64,000 nucleotides of DNA, taken from the NCBI GenBank assembly GCA_963771595.1, contig CAVYUC010000017.1, positions 45,069 through 109,068 on the forward strand. The letters run 5' to 3'. A model generated the notes under the pieces. The model saw only the letters and a list, made by a program, of their open reading frames with translations, was not told the DNA's origin and did not search any database. The stretch comes from CAVYUC01 sp963771595. Its GTDB lineage: Bacteria > Bacteroidota > Bacteroidia > Bacteroidales > Prolixibacteraceae. Shown here piece after piece: positions 17,844 to 25,542 of the stretch (positions are counted from its first letter, which is position 1; the number at the start of each line of letters is the position of its first letter). The position numbers were made by a program, and so were the translations under genes.

Positions 17844-17919
17844 TGTCATTTCGAATGAAGAATGAATGAGAAATCTGCAACTAAAAAAGATTTCTCCTCA
17901 CTTACTCGTCGAAATGACA
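17844..17919. repeat. Imperfect palindromic intergenic repeat, about 76 bp
   Basis: The left arm begins TGTCATTTCGA and ends GAGAAATCT. The right arm begins AGATTTCTC and ends TCGAAATGACA. The two 32-34-base arms are largely complementary around a short A-rich loop. TGTCATTTCGA...GAAATCT elements of this type recur between genes in many Bacteroidota genomes. It lies just 5' of the SDR gene and would form a long hairpin in an operon mRNA. Confidence 0.8.
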
Positions 17920-17936
17920 AGAAAATTGATAAAATA

Positions 17937-18707
17937 ATGAATAAAACAGCACTCATAACCGGAGGCTCACGTGGAATAGGTTTTGGAATTGCCCTTGAGT
18001 TGGCAAAAGCAGGATTTAGTCTTGCAATAAATGGCGTGCGACAACAAGAAGCAGTTCAACCCATTCTGGACGGACTAAAAATGTTTGGCCACAAAGTAAT
18101 TTATGCACAAGGTAACATTTCTAAAAAAGAGGACAGGCAAAAAATCTTTGATGCAGTAATTTCTGAATTCGGCCATTTAAATGTTTTGGTGAATAATGCC
18201 GGAATTGCACCGCGCGAACGCAAGGACATTCTGGAAGCTACCGAAGATATTTTCGACGAAGTTTTGGAAACCAATCTGAAAGGACCCTATTTCCTGACGC
18301 AGCTTTTCGCCAACCACATGGTTCAGCAAAAAAGGGAGTATCCCGGTTTTTCATGTTGTATCATCAATGTTTCGTCGGTTTCTGCAACTGTAGCTTCCAC
18401 AAACCGTGGGGAATATTGCATCTCCAAAGCCGGTATTGCCATGGCGACTAAGCTTTGGACAGCCCGGCTGGGAGAGTTTGAAATTCCGGTATATGAAATT
18501 CAACCCGGAGTTATAAAAACCGATATGACTTCAGCCGTAACCGAAAAATATGATCGTATGTTTGAGGAAGGTTTAACCATTCAAAAACGATGGGGGTTGC
18601 CGGTGGATGTTGGCAAAGTGGCTGCTGCAATGGCCACCGGAATGCTGCCCTACTCCACCGGCCAGGTGGTGATGGTGGATGGGGGAATGACCATTCAACG
18701 ATTATAA
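17937..18707 (+). CDS. SDR family 3-ketoacyl-ACP-reductase-like oxidoreductase
   Basis: Short-chain dehydrogenase of 256 aa. It has the cofactor motif TGGSRGIGFGIA at the N-terminus, the NNAG motif (LVNNAGIAP), catalytic Ser in INVSSVSA, and the YxxxK pair in YCISKAG. The ending GQVVMVDGGMTIQRL is standard. The longer frame from 17862 reads through the palindromic repeat and is not the real N-terminus; ATG 17937 (MNKTALITGG) is chosen. Its position in a sugar-catabolism locus suggests it oxidises or reduces a sugar intermediate rather than a fatty-acyl chain. Confidence 0.88.
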   Translation: MNKTALITGGSRGIGFGIALELAKAGFSLAINGVRQQEAVQPILDGLKMFGHKVIYAQGNISKKEDRQKIFDAVISEFGHLNVLVNNAGIAPRERKDILEATEDIFDEVLETNLKGPYFLTQLFANHMVQQKREYPGFSCCIINVSSVSATVASTNRGEYCISKAGIAMATKLWTARLGEFEIPVYEIQPGVIKTDMTSAVTEKYDRMFEEGLTIQKRWGLPVDVGKVAAAMATGMLPYSTGQVVMVDGGMTIQRL

Positions 18708-18760
18708 AGAAGGCCCTCCTGACCTTCCGCCAACTAGCTGAGAGGAGAAAGAATAAAAAA
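18708..18760. repeat. Second copy of the 16519 intergenic sequence, with CTCCT/AGGAG arms
   Basis: AGAAGGCCCTCCTGACCTTC matches 16519-16538 with few changes. It forms an inverted repeat with GAGAGGAG downstream. Together with 16519 it marks repeated sequence inserted between genes of the carbohydrate locus. Confidence 0.4.
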
Positions 18761-18795
18761 CAAGACAATATTGAACTTCAATAAAACTAAATCGA

Positions 18796-19017
18796 ATGAA
18801 AAGAAATAAACGAATCTGGCAATTTTGTGTCGCTGCAGTTATTGTTATTATAGCAATTACATTTTCCCCGCTGGTAATTGCTCCGGGAAAAATCCAACCC
18901 TTTTTATTTGGATTACCCTACACACTTTGGATAGGAATAGTACTTACCATCGTCTTGGTCGTAATTACTTTAATCGCAGGAAATGCTTTACCAAACGATG
19001 AGGAGGGCCGGAAATGA
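18796..19017 (+). CDS. Small two-helix membrane protein, DUF3311-like symporter partner
   Basis: A 73-aa protein with two hydrophobic helices (about 9-28 and 41-62) and a PFLFGLPYTLWIG motif close to the P-x-x-FGLPFFYWW of DUF3311 proteins. Those small proteins are usually encoded directly before sodium:solute symporters. Here the stop codon overlaps the symporter start by 4 bases (ATGA), which supports a functional pair. The exact role in transport is not known. Confidence 0.7.
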   Translation: MKRNKRIWQFCVAAVIVIIAITFSPLVIAPGKIQPFLFGLPYTLWIGIVLTIVLVVITLIAGNALPNDEEGRK

Positions 19018-20412
19018 TTACATGGGTTATCATTATGTTTGCCGGATTTATATCACTGCTTGTACTGGCATCCATAAAATCATACAAAAAAAACAGAAGT
19101 TCGCAGGAGTTTATGCTGGCTGGTTCCAGCCTGGGCGTATTCCTTGGATTCATGACTTTCTCGGCAGCTTTATTCAGCGCTTTTACCTTTCAGGGAATGC
19201 CCGATTTCTTCCGGACACATGGAATCGGGGCATGGATTTTCCTTGCGTTCTCTGATGGGGTAATGGTATTTTTCATCCTCTGGTTTGGAAGAAAACTGCG
19301 CCACAAAGCCAGGCAAAAAGGATTCAGGGGAATTGCAGGTTTGATGGCCGACATTTACGGAACCCGCTGGGCCGGATATGCCCTTTTCCTGAGTTCATTT
19401 TTATTTCTGATTCCTTATGCAGCGATTCAGATTAGGGGCATCTCTGTTTTTTTTGATGCAGCATTTCCCAACTTTTTACCCCGCTGGGGGTGGTCGCTCA
19501 TCCTCGTGGTTTTTATGATTTTATATGCCGAAATTGGCGGATTCAAGGCAATGGTTTACAGCGATGCCATTCAGGGAACGATTTTGCTGGTGGTACTTTG
19601 GCTTATTGCCACCACCTGTATTTCAAAATTGGGCGGGGTGCAGGGCATGTTCGAAAAGGTACAGGCAACCAATGAAGCACTGCTTTCCACCCCGGGGCCA
19701 AAAGGACTTTTTACCTGGCAGTTTCTTATTGGGAAGCACCATTGCCGTGGTAATGATTCCGGTTACGCAGCCGCAAATGGGTACCCGGCTGGTGGTGATG
19801 AAAAGTCTGAAATCGATGAAACGGATGGCATTTGCCGTGGGTACTTTTGCCATTGTGATTATTGCTGCAACTATTTTTATAGGGATGTACGGTTCAGTGG
19901 TTTATCCCAATGCATCCGCTCAGGAATTCTGGGCAAAAGCTTTGTTATACGACCAGTTTGCACCGGTGGCCGGACTCGCAGTGGTTGGTTTGTTTGCAGC
20001 GTGTCTTTCTACCACCAATTCACAAATATTTGCTTTGGGAAACGAACTGCGTTCGCTGTTACCCGACGATGAAAAAAAATCGATGCGAATCACCAAAATC
20101 TTCCTCTTTGTATTTTCTGTGCTGGTTATGATTTTTGCTTCGCTGATGGGCGACCAGATTGCATTGCTGGCACGGGTAAGTTTTACCGGCACCTCCATGT
20201 TTGCACCTGTGGTCCTGGCTGCTGTTGCTATGCGTGGCAAACCGGGAATCGAACTAATTGTGATATCATTTACCGCATTACTGGTCTTCCTGGGTTCACT
20301 GGCGGGAGTTATTCCCACTAAGGTTGGTGCCATTCAGCTGGATATATTGCTGTATCTGGTTATTACGGTTGCCACCATAGTTTCCATACTATTAAGGAAA
20401 AGTGGTAATTGA
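19014..20412 (+). pseudogene. Sodium:solute symporter, frameshifted near 19731-19734
   Basis: SSS-family Na+-coupled transporter for the sugar or uronate handled by this locus. The first part (19014 to ~19733) encodes MITWVIIMFAGF... through GLFTWQFLIG. The rest continues in the next frame as STIAVVMIPVTQPQMGTRL... to the stop at 20412. The join lies in ATTGGGAAGCACC, where one base fewer (GGA AGC) restores a single 465-aa frame with the ~13 helices normal for the family. The C-terminal half keeps natural protein sequence, so the shift is recent or is a sequencing/assembly error. If real, the encoded transporter is truncated and probably inactive. Confidence 0.85.
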
Positions 20413-20481
20413 AATAACTATGGATACTTCAGACAGAAGGATTCACATACAAATCATGCCCAGATTGGTGCAGGAATCTAT

Positions 20482-21756
20482 CTAATCCATCATCTCAAAC
20501 CCGCAATACGGAACCAAAACCTTCGGAATTTTTATTCCTTCCGGAGTCTGATTGTTTTCAAGCAGGGCAGCCACTATACGCGGTAAGGCCAGTGCGCTGC
20601 CATTTAATGTATGCGCCAGCTGTGGCTTTTTGCTGTTTTCGTCGCGGTAACGCAGTTTCAGGCGGTTGGCCTGGAACGACTCGAAGTTGGAAACCGAACT
20701 TACCTCCAGCCACATTTTCTGAGCTGCAGAAAACACTTCGAAATCGTAAGTTAATGCCGAAGTAAAACTCATGTCACCACCACACAGGCGCAAAATACGG
20801 TAAGGCAGTTCCAGCTTTTCTACCAGACCGGCAACATGCTGTACCATCTGCTCCAGTACCTCATATGATTTATCGGGATGTGCTATCTGCACGACTTCCA
20901 CCTTATCGAACTGGTGAAGGCGGTTCAACCCCCGGACATCCTTTCCGTAGGAACCGGCTTCCCGACGGAAACAGGCGCTGTAAGCTGTATTTTTATAAGG
21001 TAGGTCTTTTGCATTCAGAATTACATCACGGTAAATATTGGTAACCGGCACTTCGGCTGTTGGAATCAGATACAGATTATCTTCCGTTACATGGTACATT
21101 TGTCCTTCCTTATCGGGTAATTGTCCCGTTCCAAAACCCGATGCCTCATTCACCATTAATGGCGGTTGAATTTCCTCATAACCCGCTTCCCGGGCTTCGG
21201 CAAGAAAAAAATTGATAAGCGCCCGCTGCAGTTGTGCCCCTTTACCACGATATACCGGGAAACCTGCACCGGTAAGTTTTACGCCCAACTCAAAATCAAT
21301 CAGCTTATATTTTGCAGCAAGTTCCCAATGCGGAAGTGCATTTTCTGCCAGTTGCGGAATTTCACCTTTCGAAGCCACAATTTCATTATCAGATGCACCT
21401 TTTCCTTCAGGAACTGAATCATGCGGCAAATTGGGAAGCTGTACAAGCAACTGGTATACTTTTTCTTCTATTTCAGCAAATTGCTGTTCGTATGATTTTA
21501 TGTTTTCTTTTAAAAGGGTAGTGTGTTCTTTTGCTGCATTTGCCTCTCCCGTTTTTCCTTCCCTGAATAGTTTTCCGATTTCTGCTGAAATCCTGTTCAT
21601 TTCGGCTTTTGCCTGATCGGTTTGTCCCTGCAGTTTATTTTTTTGCTGATACAATCCGGTAATGGAATTTACAATTTCCTTCGCATCAAAATTTTTGCGT
21701 TTCAGCTTTTCGATAACCAGTTCCGGATTATCCTGGATGAATTTCAGATTGAGCAT
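20482..21756 (-). CDS. serS: Seryl-tRNA synthetase
   Basis: Class II aminoacyl-tRNA synthetase charging tRNA-Ser. At 424 aa it has the N-terminal long coiled-coil arm (about residues 28-100, rich in Lys/Glu/Gln) that binds the variable arm of tRNA-Ser. Motif 2 is seen as ACFRREAGSYGKDVRGLNR and motif 3 as LALPRIVAALLENNQ near the C-terminus. The TAEVPVTN segment of the serine site is present. It is encoded alone and convergent with the symporter. Confidence 0.97.
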   Translation of the reverse strand: MLNLKFIQDNPELVIEKLKRKNFDAKEIVNSITGLYQQKNKLQGQTDQAKAEMNRISAEIGKLFREGKTGEANAAKEHTTLLKENIKSYEQQFAEIEEKVYQLLVQLPNLPHDSVPEGKGASDNEIVASKGEIPQLAENALPHWELAAKYKLIDFELGVKLTGAGFPVYRGKGAQLQRALINFFLAEAREAGYEEIQPPLMVNEASGFGTGQLPDKEGQMYHVTEDNLYLIPTAEVPVTNIYRDVILNAKDLPYKNTAYSACFRREAGSYGKDVRGLNRLHQFDKVEVVQIAHPDKSYEVLEQMVQHVAGLVEKLELPYRILRLCGGDMSFTSALTYDFEVFSAAQKMWLEVSSVSNFESFQANRLKLRYRDENSKKPQLAHTLNGSALALPRIVAALLENNQTPEGIKIPKVLVPYCGFEMMD

Positions 21757-21815
21757 GTTTTTCTTTTTAAATAGATTGTAAAATTAATAAATGAAACGGC
21801 ACAACATGAAATTCG

Positions 21816-21823
21816 CAAATGTA
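21816..21823 (-). promoter_or_regulatory. Candidate -7 promoter element of serS
   Basis: On the minus strand TACATTTG matches TAnnTTTG, 60 bp before the serS start. A TTTG lies upstream, but only 15 bp away rather than the usual 19-21, so confidence is low. Confidence 0.3.
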
Positions 21824-21896
21824 AATTGAGCAGAGGGACAAAAAGGTTAATCTTGTGCAGTTATATTATGAAATGTAGTGGGTTGATGGCCCTTTT

Positions 21897-22103
21897 TTAG
21901 TGATGTGTTTTCATTCCTTTTTTTCTTCGTACAAAAAAATAAAGAATTACTGCAACTGAGATAAACCAAAACACAATACCAGTTTTAATAAATACCGCTC
22001 CATTCGGATAATGCTGAAGTTTGAAAAAATACCCGGTAAGACTCAGGAGTGCAGAAACAATCAGTAAAATAACGATTAAGGTAGTTGCTTGATTTTTGGC
22101 CAT
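21897..22103 (-). CDS. Small two-helix membrane protein with a GldL-like motif
   Basis: A 68-aa protein (start MAKNQATTL at 22103; an ATG at 22115 adds four residues) with two membrane helices and a basic tail (VRRKKGMKTHH). The segment YFFKLQHYPNGAVFIKTG resembles the FKIxHWPGAxxxLxxG turn between the helices of GldL, the type IX secretion/gliding motor subunit. It lacks the rest of GldL. Many Bacteroidota encode such short homologues of unknown function, so no role is assigned. Confidence 0.6.
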   Translation of the reverse strand: MAKNQATTLIVILLIVSALLSLTGYFFKLQHYPNGAVFIKTGIVFWFISVAVILYFFVRRKKGMKTHH

Positions 22104-22161
22104 GATATGTTGCACTTTGATTTATCCAAAGCTAAGAATTTTTCTACTTTCCAAAAACAAA

Positions 22162-22189
22162 AAACGCCTGCCATTGCTGGCAAGCGTTT
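22162..22189 (-). terminator. Terminator after rplU-rpmA
   Basis: Hairpin AAACGC-C-TGCCA, loop TTGC, TGGCA-A-GCGTTT lies 30 bp past the rpmA stop. On the minus strand it is followed by a TTTTTTG tract. It fits an intrinsic terminator for the ribosomal-protein pair. Confidence 0.75.
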
Positions 22190-22220
22190 CATTATATTAT
22201 GAATAAAAATCCGGAGATTT

Positions 22221-22799
22221 TTATTTTGACAGCTCTTTTGCTTTTTCTATCCAGGGTGCCGGATCTTTTGAAGCATAGCGGCTTCCTGCATTTTCAAGGA
22301 TCTCTTTCATTTTCTCTTCTGACGTTGAAGCCAAATCCGAATAGGTATTTATCCCTGCTTCATTTAGTACTTCCTCCAGTTTCGGGCCAATACCTTCAAT
22401 CTCTTTTAAATCACTGGCAGCTGATTTTTCTTTCGCCGCAGCTTTTTCTTCCTTATTATCAGCTTTAGCCTCTTTCTTTTCCGCTTTTTCTTTTACTTCT
22501 GCTTTTTCTGCAACAGGAGCTTCAGCAACTGCCGTATCTGTTTCAACAATTGGAGCAACCGAAATATAGGAGCGGTTTTTCTTTTTTCTTTTGAATACAA
22601 CTGTTCCGTCGACCAATGCAAAAAGGGTATGATCTTTTCCCATTCCTACATTTTCTCCCGGGTTATGTTGAGTACCACGCTGGCGAACTAAAATATTACC
22701 AGCTTTTGCAAACTGACCGCCGTAAATTTTTACACCAAGTCTTTTGCTTTCCGATTCGCGTCCGTTTTTCGAACTACCTACACCTTTCTTATGAGCCAT
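22221..22799 (-). CDS. rpmA: Ribosomal protein bL27 with C-terminal helix-hairpin-helix extension
   Basis: Residues 1-84 are a normal bL27 (MAHKKGVGSSKNGRESESKRL start, GNILVRQRGTQHNPGENVG), which sits at the base of the central protuberance near the peptidyl transferase centre. Residues ~85-128 form an Ala/Lys/Glu-rich linker. Residues ~129-192 form a helix-hairpin-helix-like domain: LKEIEGIGPKLEEVLNEAGI then YSDLASTSEEKMKEILENAG. Standard bL27 ends near residue 85-90, so the protein is about twice the usual length. There is no stop or frameshift at the junction and the fusion reads through cleanly. It is the second gene after rplU, separated by 18 bp. Confidence 0.93.
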   Translation of the reverse strand: MAHKKGVGSSKNGRESESKRLGVKIYGGQFAKAGNILVRQRGTQHNPGENVGMGKDHTLFALVDGTVVFKRKKKNRSYISVAPIVETDTAVAEAPVAEKAEVKEKAEKKEAKADNKEEKAAAKEKSAASDLKEIEGIGPKLEEVLNEAGINTYSDLASTSEEKMKEILENAGSRYASKDPAPWIEKAKELSK

Positions 22800-22817
22800 G
22801 GTAAATTATCTTTTTAG

Positions 22818-23129
22818 TTATCCAACAATATCTTCAATTTGTATCTGCATGAAATTCTGGCGGTGACCATTTAATTTCTGGTACCCTTTTCTTCTTTTCT
22901 TTTTAAATACAAGAACTTTGTCACCTTTCACCTGTCCCAGCACTTTGGCTGTAACTTTTGCACCTTTTACCGCCGGCGTGCCAACAGTAATACCATCATC
23001 GTTGCCAAATAGCAACACTTTCTCAAAATCAACTGAATCGCCTTCTTTGGCATCCAGCAACTGAACATACAGTTTCTTGTCTTTTTCAACCCTGAACTGC
23101 TGACCTGCAATCTCTACAATCGCGTACAT
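22818..23129 (-). CDS. rplU: 50S ribosomal protein bL21
   Basis: Large-subunit protein of 103 aa that binds 23S rRNA domain V. It begins MYAIVEIAGQQFRVEKDK. Typical features are VLLFGNDDGITVGTPAVKGA, the basic VLVFKKKRRKGYQKLNGHRQ and the C-terminal FMQIQIEDI. It is followed by rpmA in the conserved order. No C-terminal extension is present here; the extension is on L27 instead. Confidence 0.97.
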   Translation of the reverse strand: MYAIVEIAGQQFRVEKDKKLYVQLLDAKEGDSVDFEKVLLFGNDDGITVGTPAVKGAKVTAKVLGQVKGDKVLVFKKKRRKGYQKLNGHRQNFMQIQIEDIVG

Positions 23130-23214
23130 AATTTCAAATTTAACGTTTACACCGGCAGGCGGGATTCCCGTTGGATTCCTCTTGTTAAGCCTGAACGATT
23201 CATTTTTCGGACTG

Positions 23215-23245
23215 CAAAAGTAGTTATTTTTAAATATTTGGCAAA
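23215..23245 (-). promoter_or_regulatory. Bacteroidota-type promoter of rplU-rpmA
   Basis: Read on the minus strand: TTTG, 19 bp, TACTTTTG, an exact match to the Bacteroidota primary sigma consensus (TTTG-N19-TAnnTTTG). Transcription would begin near 23208, leaving a ~78-nt leader that contains a CGGGAATCCCG hairpin. The leader could bind L21 for autoregulation, but this is unproven. Confidence 0.72.
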
Positions 23246-23353
23246 TATTCAGGTATTTATTTCCAAAGGAATGGCCAAATCCTCCTTCCCTCTGATTTCA
23301 TAACAGAAAATCAATTATCGACTCTAATTTTCGACATAACTAAAAATGATTAC

Positions 23354-23361
23354 TATCTTTG
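23354..23361 (+). promoter_or_regulatory. Candidate -7 promoter element of the bifunctional nuclease gene
   Basis: TATCTTTG matches TAnnTTTG and lies 31 bp before the ATG at 23392. A weak -33 candidate (TTTTC) is seen near 23329. This is plausible but not certain. Confidence 0.4.
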
Positions 23362-23391
23362 TTTTACATTAAAAAATCACGCAAAAGAAGG

Positions 23392-23985
23392 ATGCAAAAA
23401 ATTCGGTTAAATATCCTGGGACTCTCTGTAAGTCAAACGCAATCAGGTGCTTATGCGCTGGTATTGGCTGAGGAAAACGGAGACAGGAGAATTCCTATTA
23501 TAATCGGGCCGGTTGAAGCCCAGGCAATTGCCATACAACTGGAAGGGTTGAAACCACCGCGCCCTTTAACCCACGATTTAATTAAAAATATTGCCCTTGC
23601 ATTTGATATTACCCTGCTGGAAGTGACTATTTTTAAACTGGAAGAAGGTATCTTCTTTTCGGAATTGCTGTGCAGGATGAATGGTAAGGAAACACGCATC
23701 GATTCGCGAACTTCGGATGCCGTTGCGCTGGCGTTACGCTTTAAATGCCCGATTTACACCACCGAGGAAATTCTTACAAAAGCCGGAATTGTGCTGGAAA
23801 TGGATGAATCGGGTTCGCCGGATACCAGCAAATATGAAAAGTCGCCCGAACCTTCAAGTTCATCTCCTTTCTCTCATTACACCATGCAGGAACTGGAAGA
23901 TATGCTGAATGAAGCCGTTCACAACGAAGATTACGAAAAAGCTTCGGTTATACGGGATGAAATTCACAACCGGAAAAAAAATTAA
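23392..23985 (+). CDS. Bifunctional nuclease (BFN/DUF151) family protein with UvrB/UvrC motif
   Basis: A 197-aa protein. Residues 1-~130 are the DUF151/BFN domain (LNILGLSVSQTQSGAYALVL, RRIPIIIGPVEAQAIAI, SRTSDAVALALRFKCPIY), found in plant and bacterial nucleases. A Ser/Pro-rich linker follows. The end carries a UvrB/UvrC-type helical hairpin (LEDMLNEAVHNEDYEKASVIRDEI), which mediates protein contacts in several unrelated families. ATG 23392 is chosen; upstream in-frame codons give a non-conserved basic leader. A nuclease role is inferred from the family only. Confidence 0.85.
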   Translation: MQKIRLNILGLSVSQTQSGAYALVLAEENGDRRIPIIIGPVEAQAIAIQLEGLKPPRPLTHDLIKNIALAFDITLLEVTIFKLEEGIFFSELLCRMNGKETRIDSRTSDAVALALRFKCPIYTTEEILTKAGIVLEMDESGSPDTSKYEKSPEPSSSSPFSHYTMQELEDMLNEAVHNEDYEKASVIRDEIHNRKKN

Positions 23986-24052
23986 GCCGCTGAAAAAACA
24001 AATAAACCAAATATTGAATTGAAAACCAGGTTACTCATCTAATTATCCGCAA

Positions 24053-25513
24053 GTGAAGAATATAATTGTATTGCTGGTATTTTGTACCGGCATTTTATTT
24101 TTTAAGCCAGCCTTTTCACAAATTCCTGATTCAACCAAAAGTCAATCCGAACAATTGCTTCAGCAGGAAGAAAGTGCTGACACTTCTGTACTTCTGCTGT
24201 CAAAAGAAAAAGAAAATCCATTCTCGATCGTCACTTTATTTCGCGGACTGCTGGGAATGGCAGTGCTTTTATTTTTGGGATTTATCTTGAGTAGCGACAG
24301 GCGGAATATTCCCTGGCGCACGGTATTTATCGGATTAATCATCCAGTTGCTGCTAGCCATCGGAGTTTTATACATTCCTTTTATACGGGTTATCTTTGAA
24401 TTCTTTGGGCAGATTTTTGTAAAAATTCTCGATTTTACCACAGCAGGAAGCGAATTTCTGTTGGGAGATTTAATGAATGCAGATACCTACGGGTTTATAT
24501 TCCTGTTCCAGGTGTTGCCAACCATTATATTCTTTTCGGCATTAACCAGCCTTCTTTTTTACTGGGGAATTATTCAGAAAGTAGTGTATGGCCTGGCCTG
24601 GGTATTTACAAAAGCACTGAAAATTTCGGGAGCCGAAGCGCTCTCAGTGGCCGGTAATATTTTTCTTGGCCAAACCGAATCGCCCCTAATGATAAAAGCC
24701 TATCTCGAAAAAATGAGCAAATCGGAAATCCTGCTGGTAATGACAGGCGGTATGGCAACATTGGCGGGAGGCGTTTTGGCGGCGTATATTGCTTTGCTGG
24801 GTGGCGACGATCCGGTTCTGCGGCTCGAATTCGCCAAACATTTACTTGCCGCCTCCGTAATGGCAGCGCCTGCAGCCATCATCTTTTCCAAAATGCTGGT
24901 GCCACCAACAGAGGCCATTAACAAACAAATTGAAGTCAGCCGCGACAAAATCGGGAGCAATGTTTTGGATGCCATAACCAACGGCACCAGTCAGGGCGTG
25001 CGGCTTGCCGTTAATGTAGCTGCCATGCTGCTGGCGTTTATCGCATTTATTGCCATGTTCAATTTTATCGTTGGTAAAATAGGCCAGTGGACGCACCTGA
25101 ACCAGTTAATAATGGAAGGCACAAATGGCAGGTACGACGGACTATCGCTGCAGTTTATCCTCGGCTACACCTTTGCCCCGCTCATGTGGCTGATAGGTGT
25201 TGGAACGGAAGATATTATCGTTGTAGGCCGGTTACTGGGCGAAAAGCTAATCTTAACCGAATTTATCGGGTACATCAGCCTGGCCGATTTAAAAGCTGCA
25301 GGAGTTTTTGTGCACCCGAAATCAATCATTATGGCCACTTATATTTTATGCGGCTTCGCCAATTTCTCTTCCATTGGAATCCAGATTGGCGGTATTGGAG
25401 CGCTTGCACCGGGGCGGCGTGTTTTGCTTTCAAAATATGGTGTACCTGCACTTATTGCAGGCACACTCGCTTCACTGATGTCGGCAACTATTATCGGAAT
25501 GATTATGGGCTAA
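24053..25513 (+). CDS. NupC/CNT family nucleoside transporter with secretory N-terminus
   Basis: Concentrative nucleoside transporter, a cation-coupled symporter. CNT hallmarks include GNIFLGQTESPLMIKAYLEKM, MTGGMATLAGGVLAAYI, and FANFSSIGIQIGGIGALAPGR. At 486 aa it is longer than NupC (~400) because of an N-terminal signal peptide (to about PAFSQ) and a ~40-residue polar periplasmic segment before the first helix. The start is GTG at 24053. Purine nucleoside phosphorylase elsewhere in the window could use the imported nucleosides. Confidence 0.88.
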   Translation: MKNIIVLLVFCTGILFFKPAFSQIPDSTKSQSEQLLQQEESADTSVLLLSKEKENPFSIVTLFRGLLGMAVLLFLGFILSSDRRNIPWRTVFIGLIIQLLLAIGVLYIPFIRVIFEFFGQIFVKILDFTTAGSEFLLGDLMNADTYGFIFLFQVLPTIIFFSALTSLLFYWGIIQKVVYGLAWVFTKALKISGAEALSVAGNIFLGQTESPLMIKAYLEKMSKSEILLVMTGGMATLAGGVLAAYIALLGGDDPVLRLEFAKHLLAASVMAAPAAIIFSKMLVPPTEAINKQIEVSRDKIGSNVLDAITNGTSQGVRLAVNVAAMLLAFIAFIAMFNFIVGKIGQWTHLNQLIMEGTNGRYDGLSLQFILGYTFAPLMWLIGVGTEDIIVVGRLLGEKLILTEFIGYISLADLKAAGVFVHPKSIIMATYILCGFANFSSIGIQIGGIGALAPGRRVLLSKYGVPALIAGTLASLMSATIIGMIMG

Positions 25514-25542
25514 TCAAAAACCAGACAAAATACAATCAGAAT

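Noticed and set aside
19014..20412. Programmed ribosomal frameshift in the symporter gene
   Set aside because: No slippery heptamer or downstream pseudoknot is visible, and SSS genes are not known to use recoding; mutation or sequence error is simpler.
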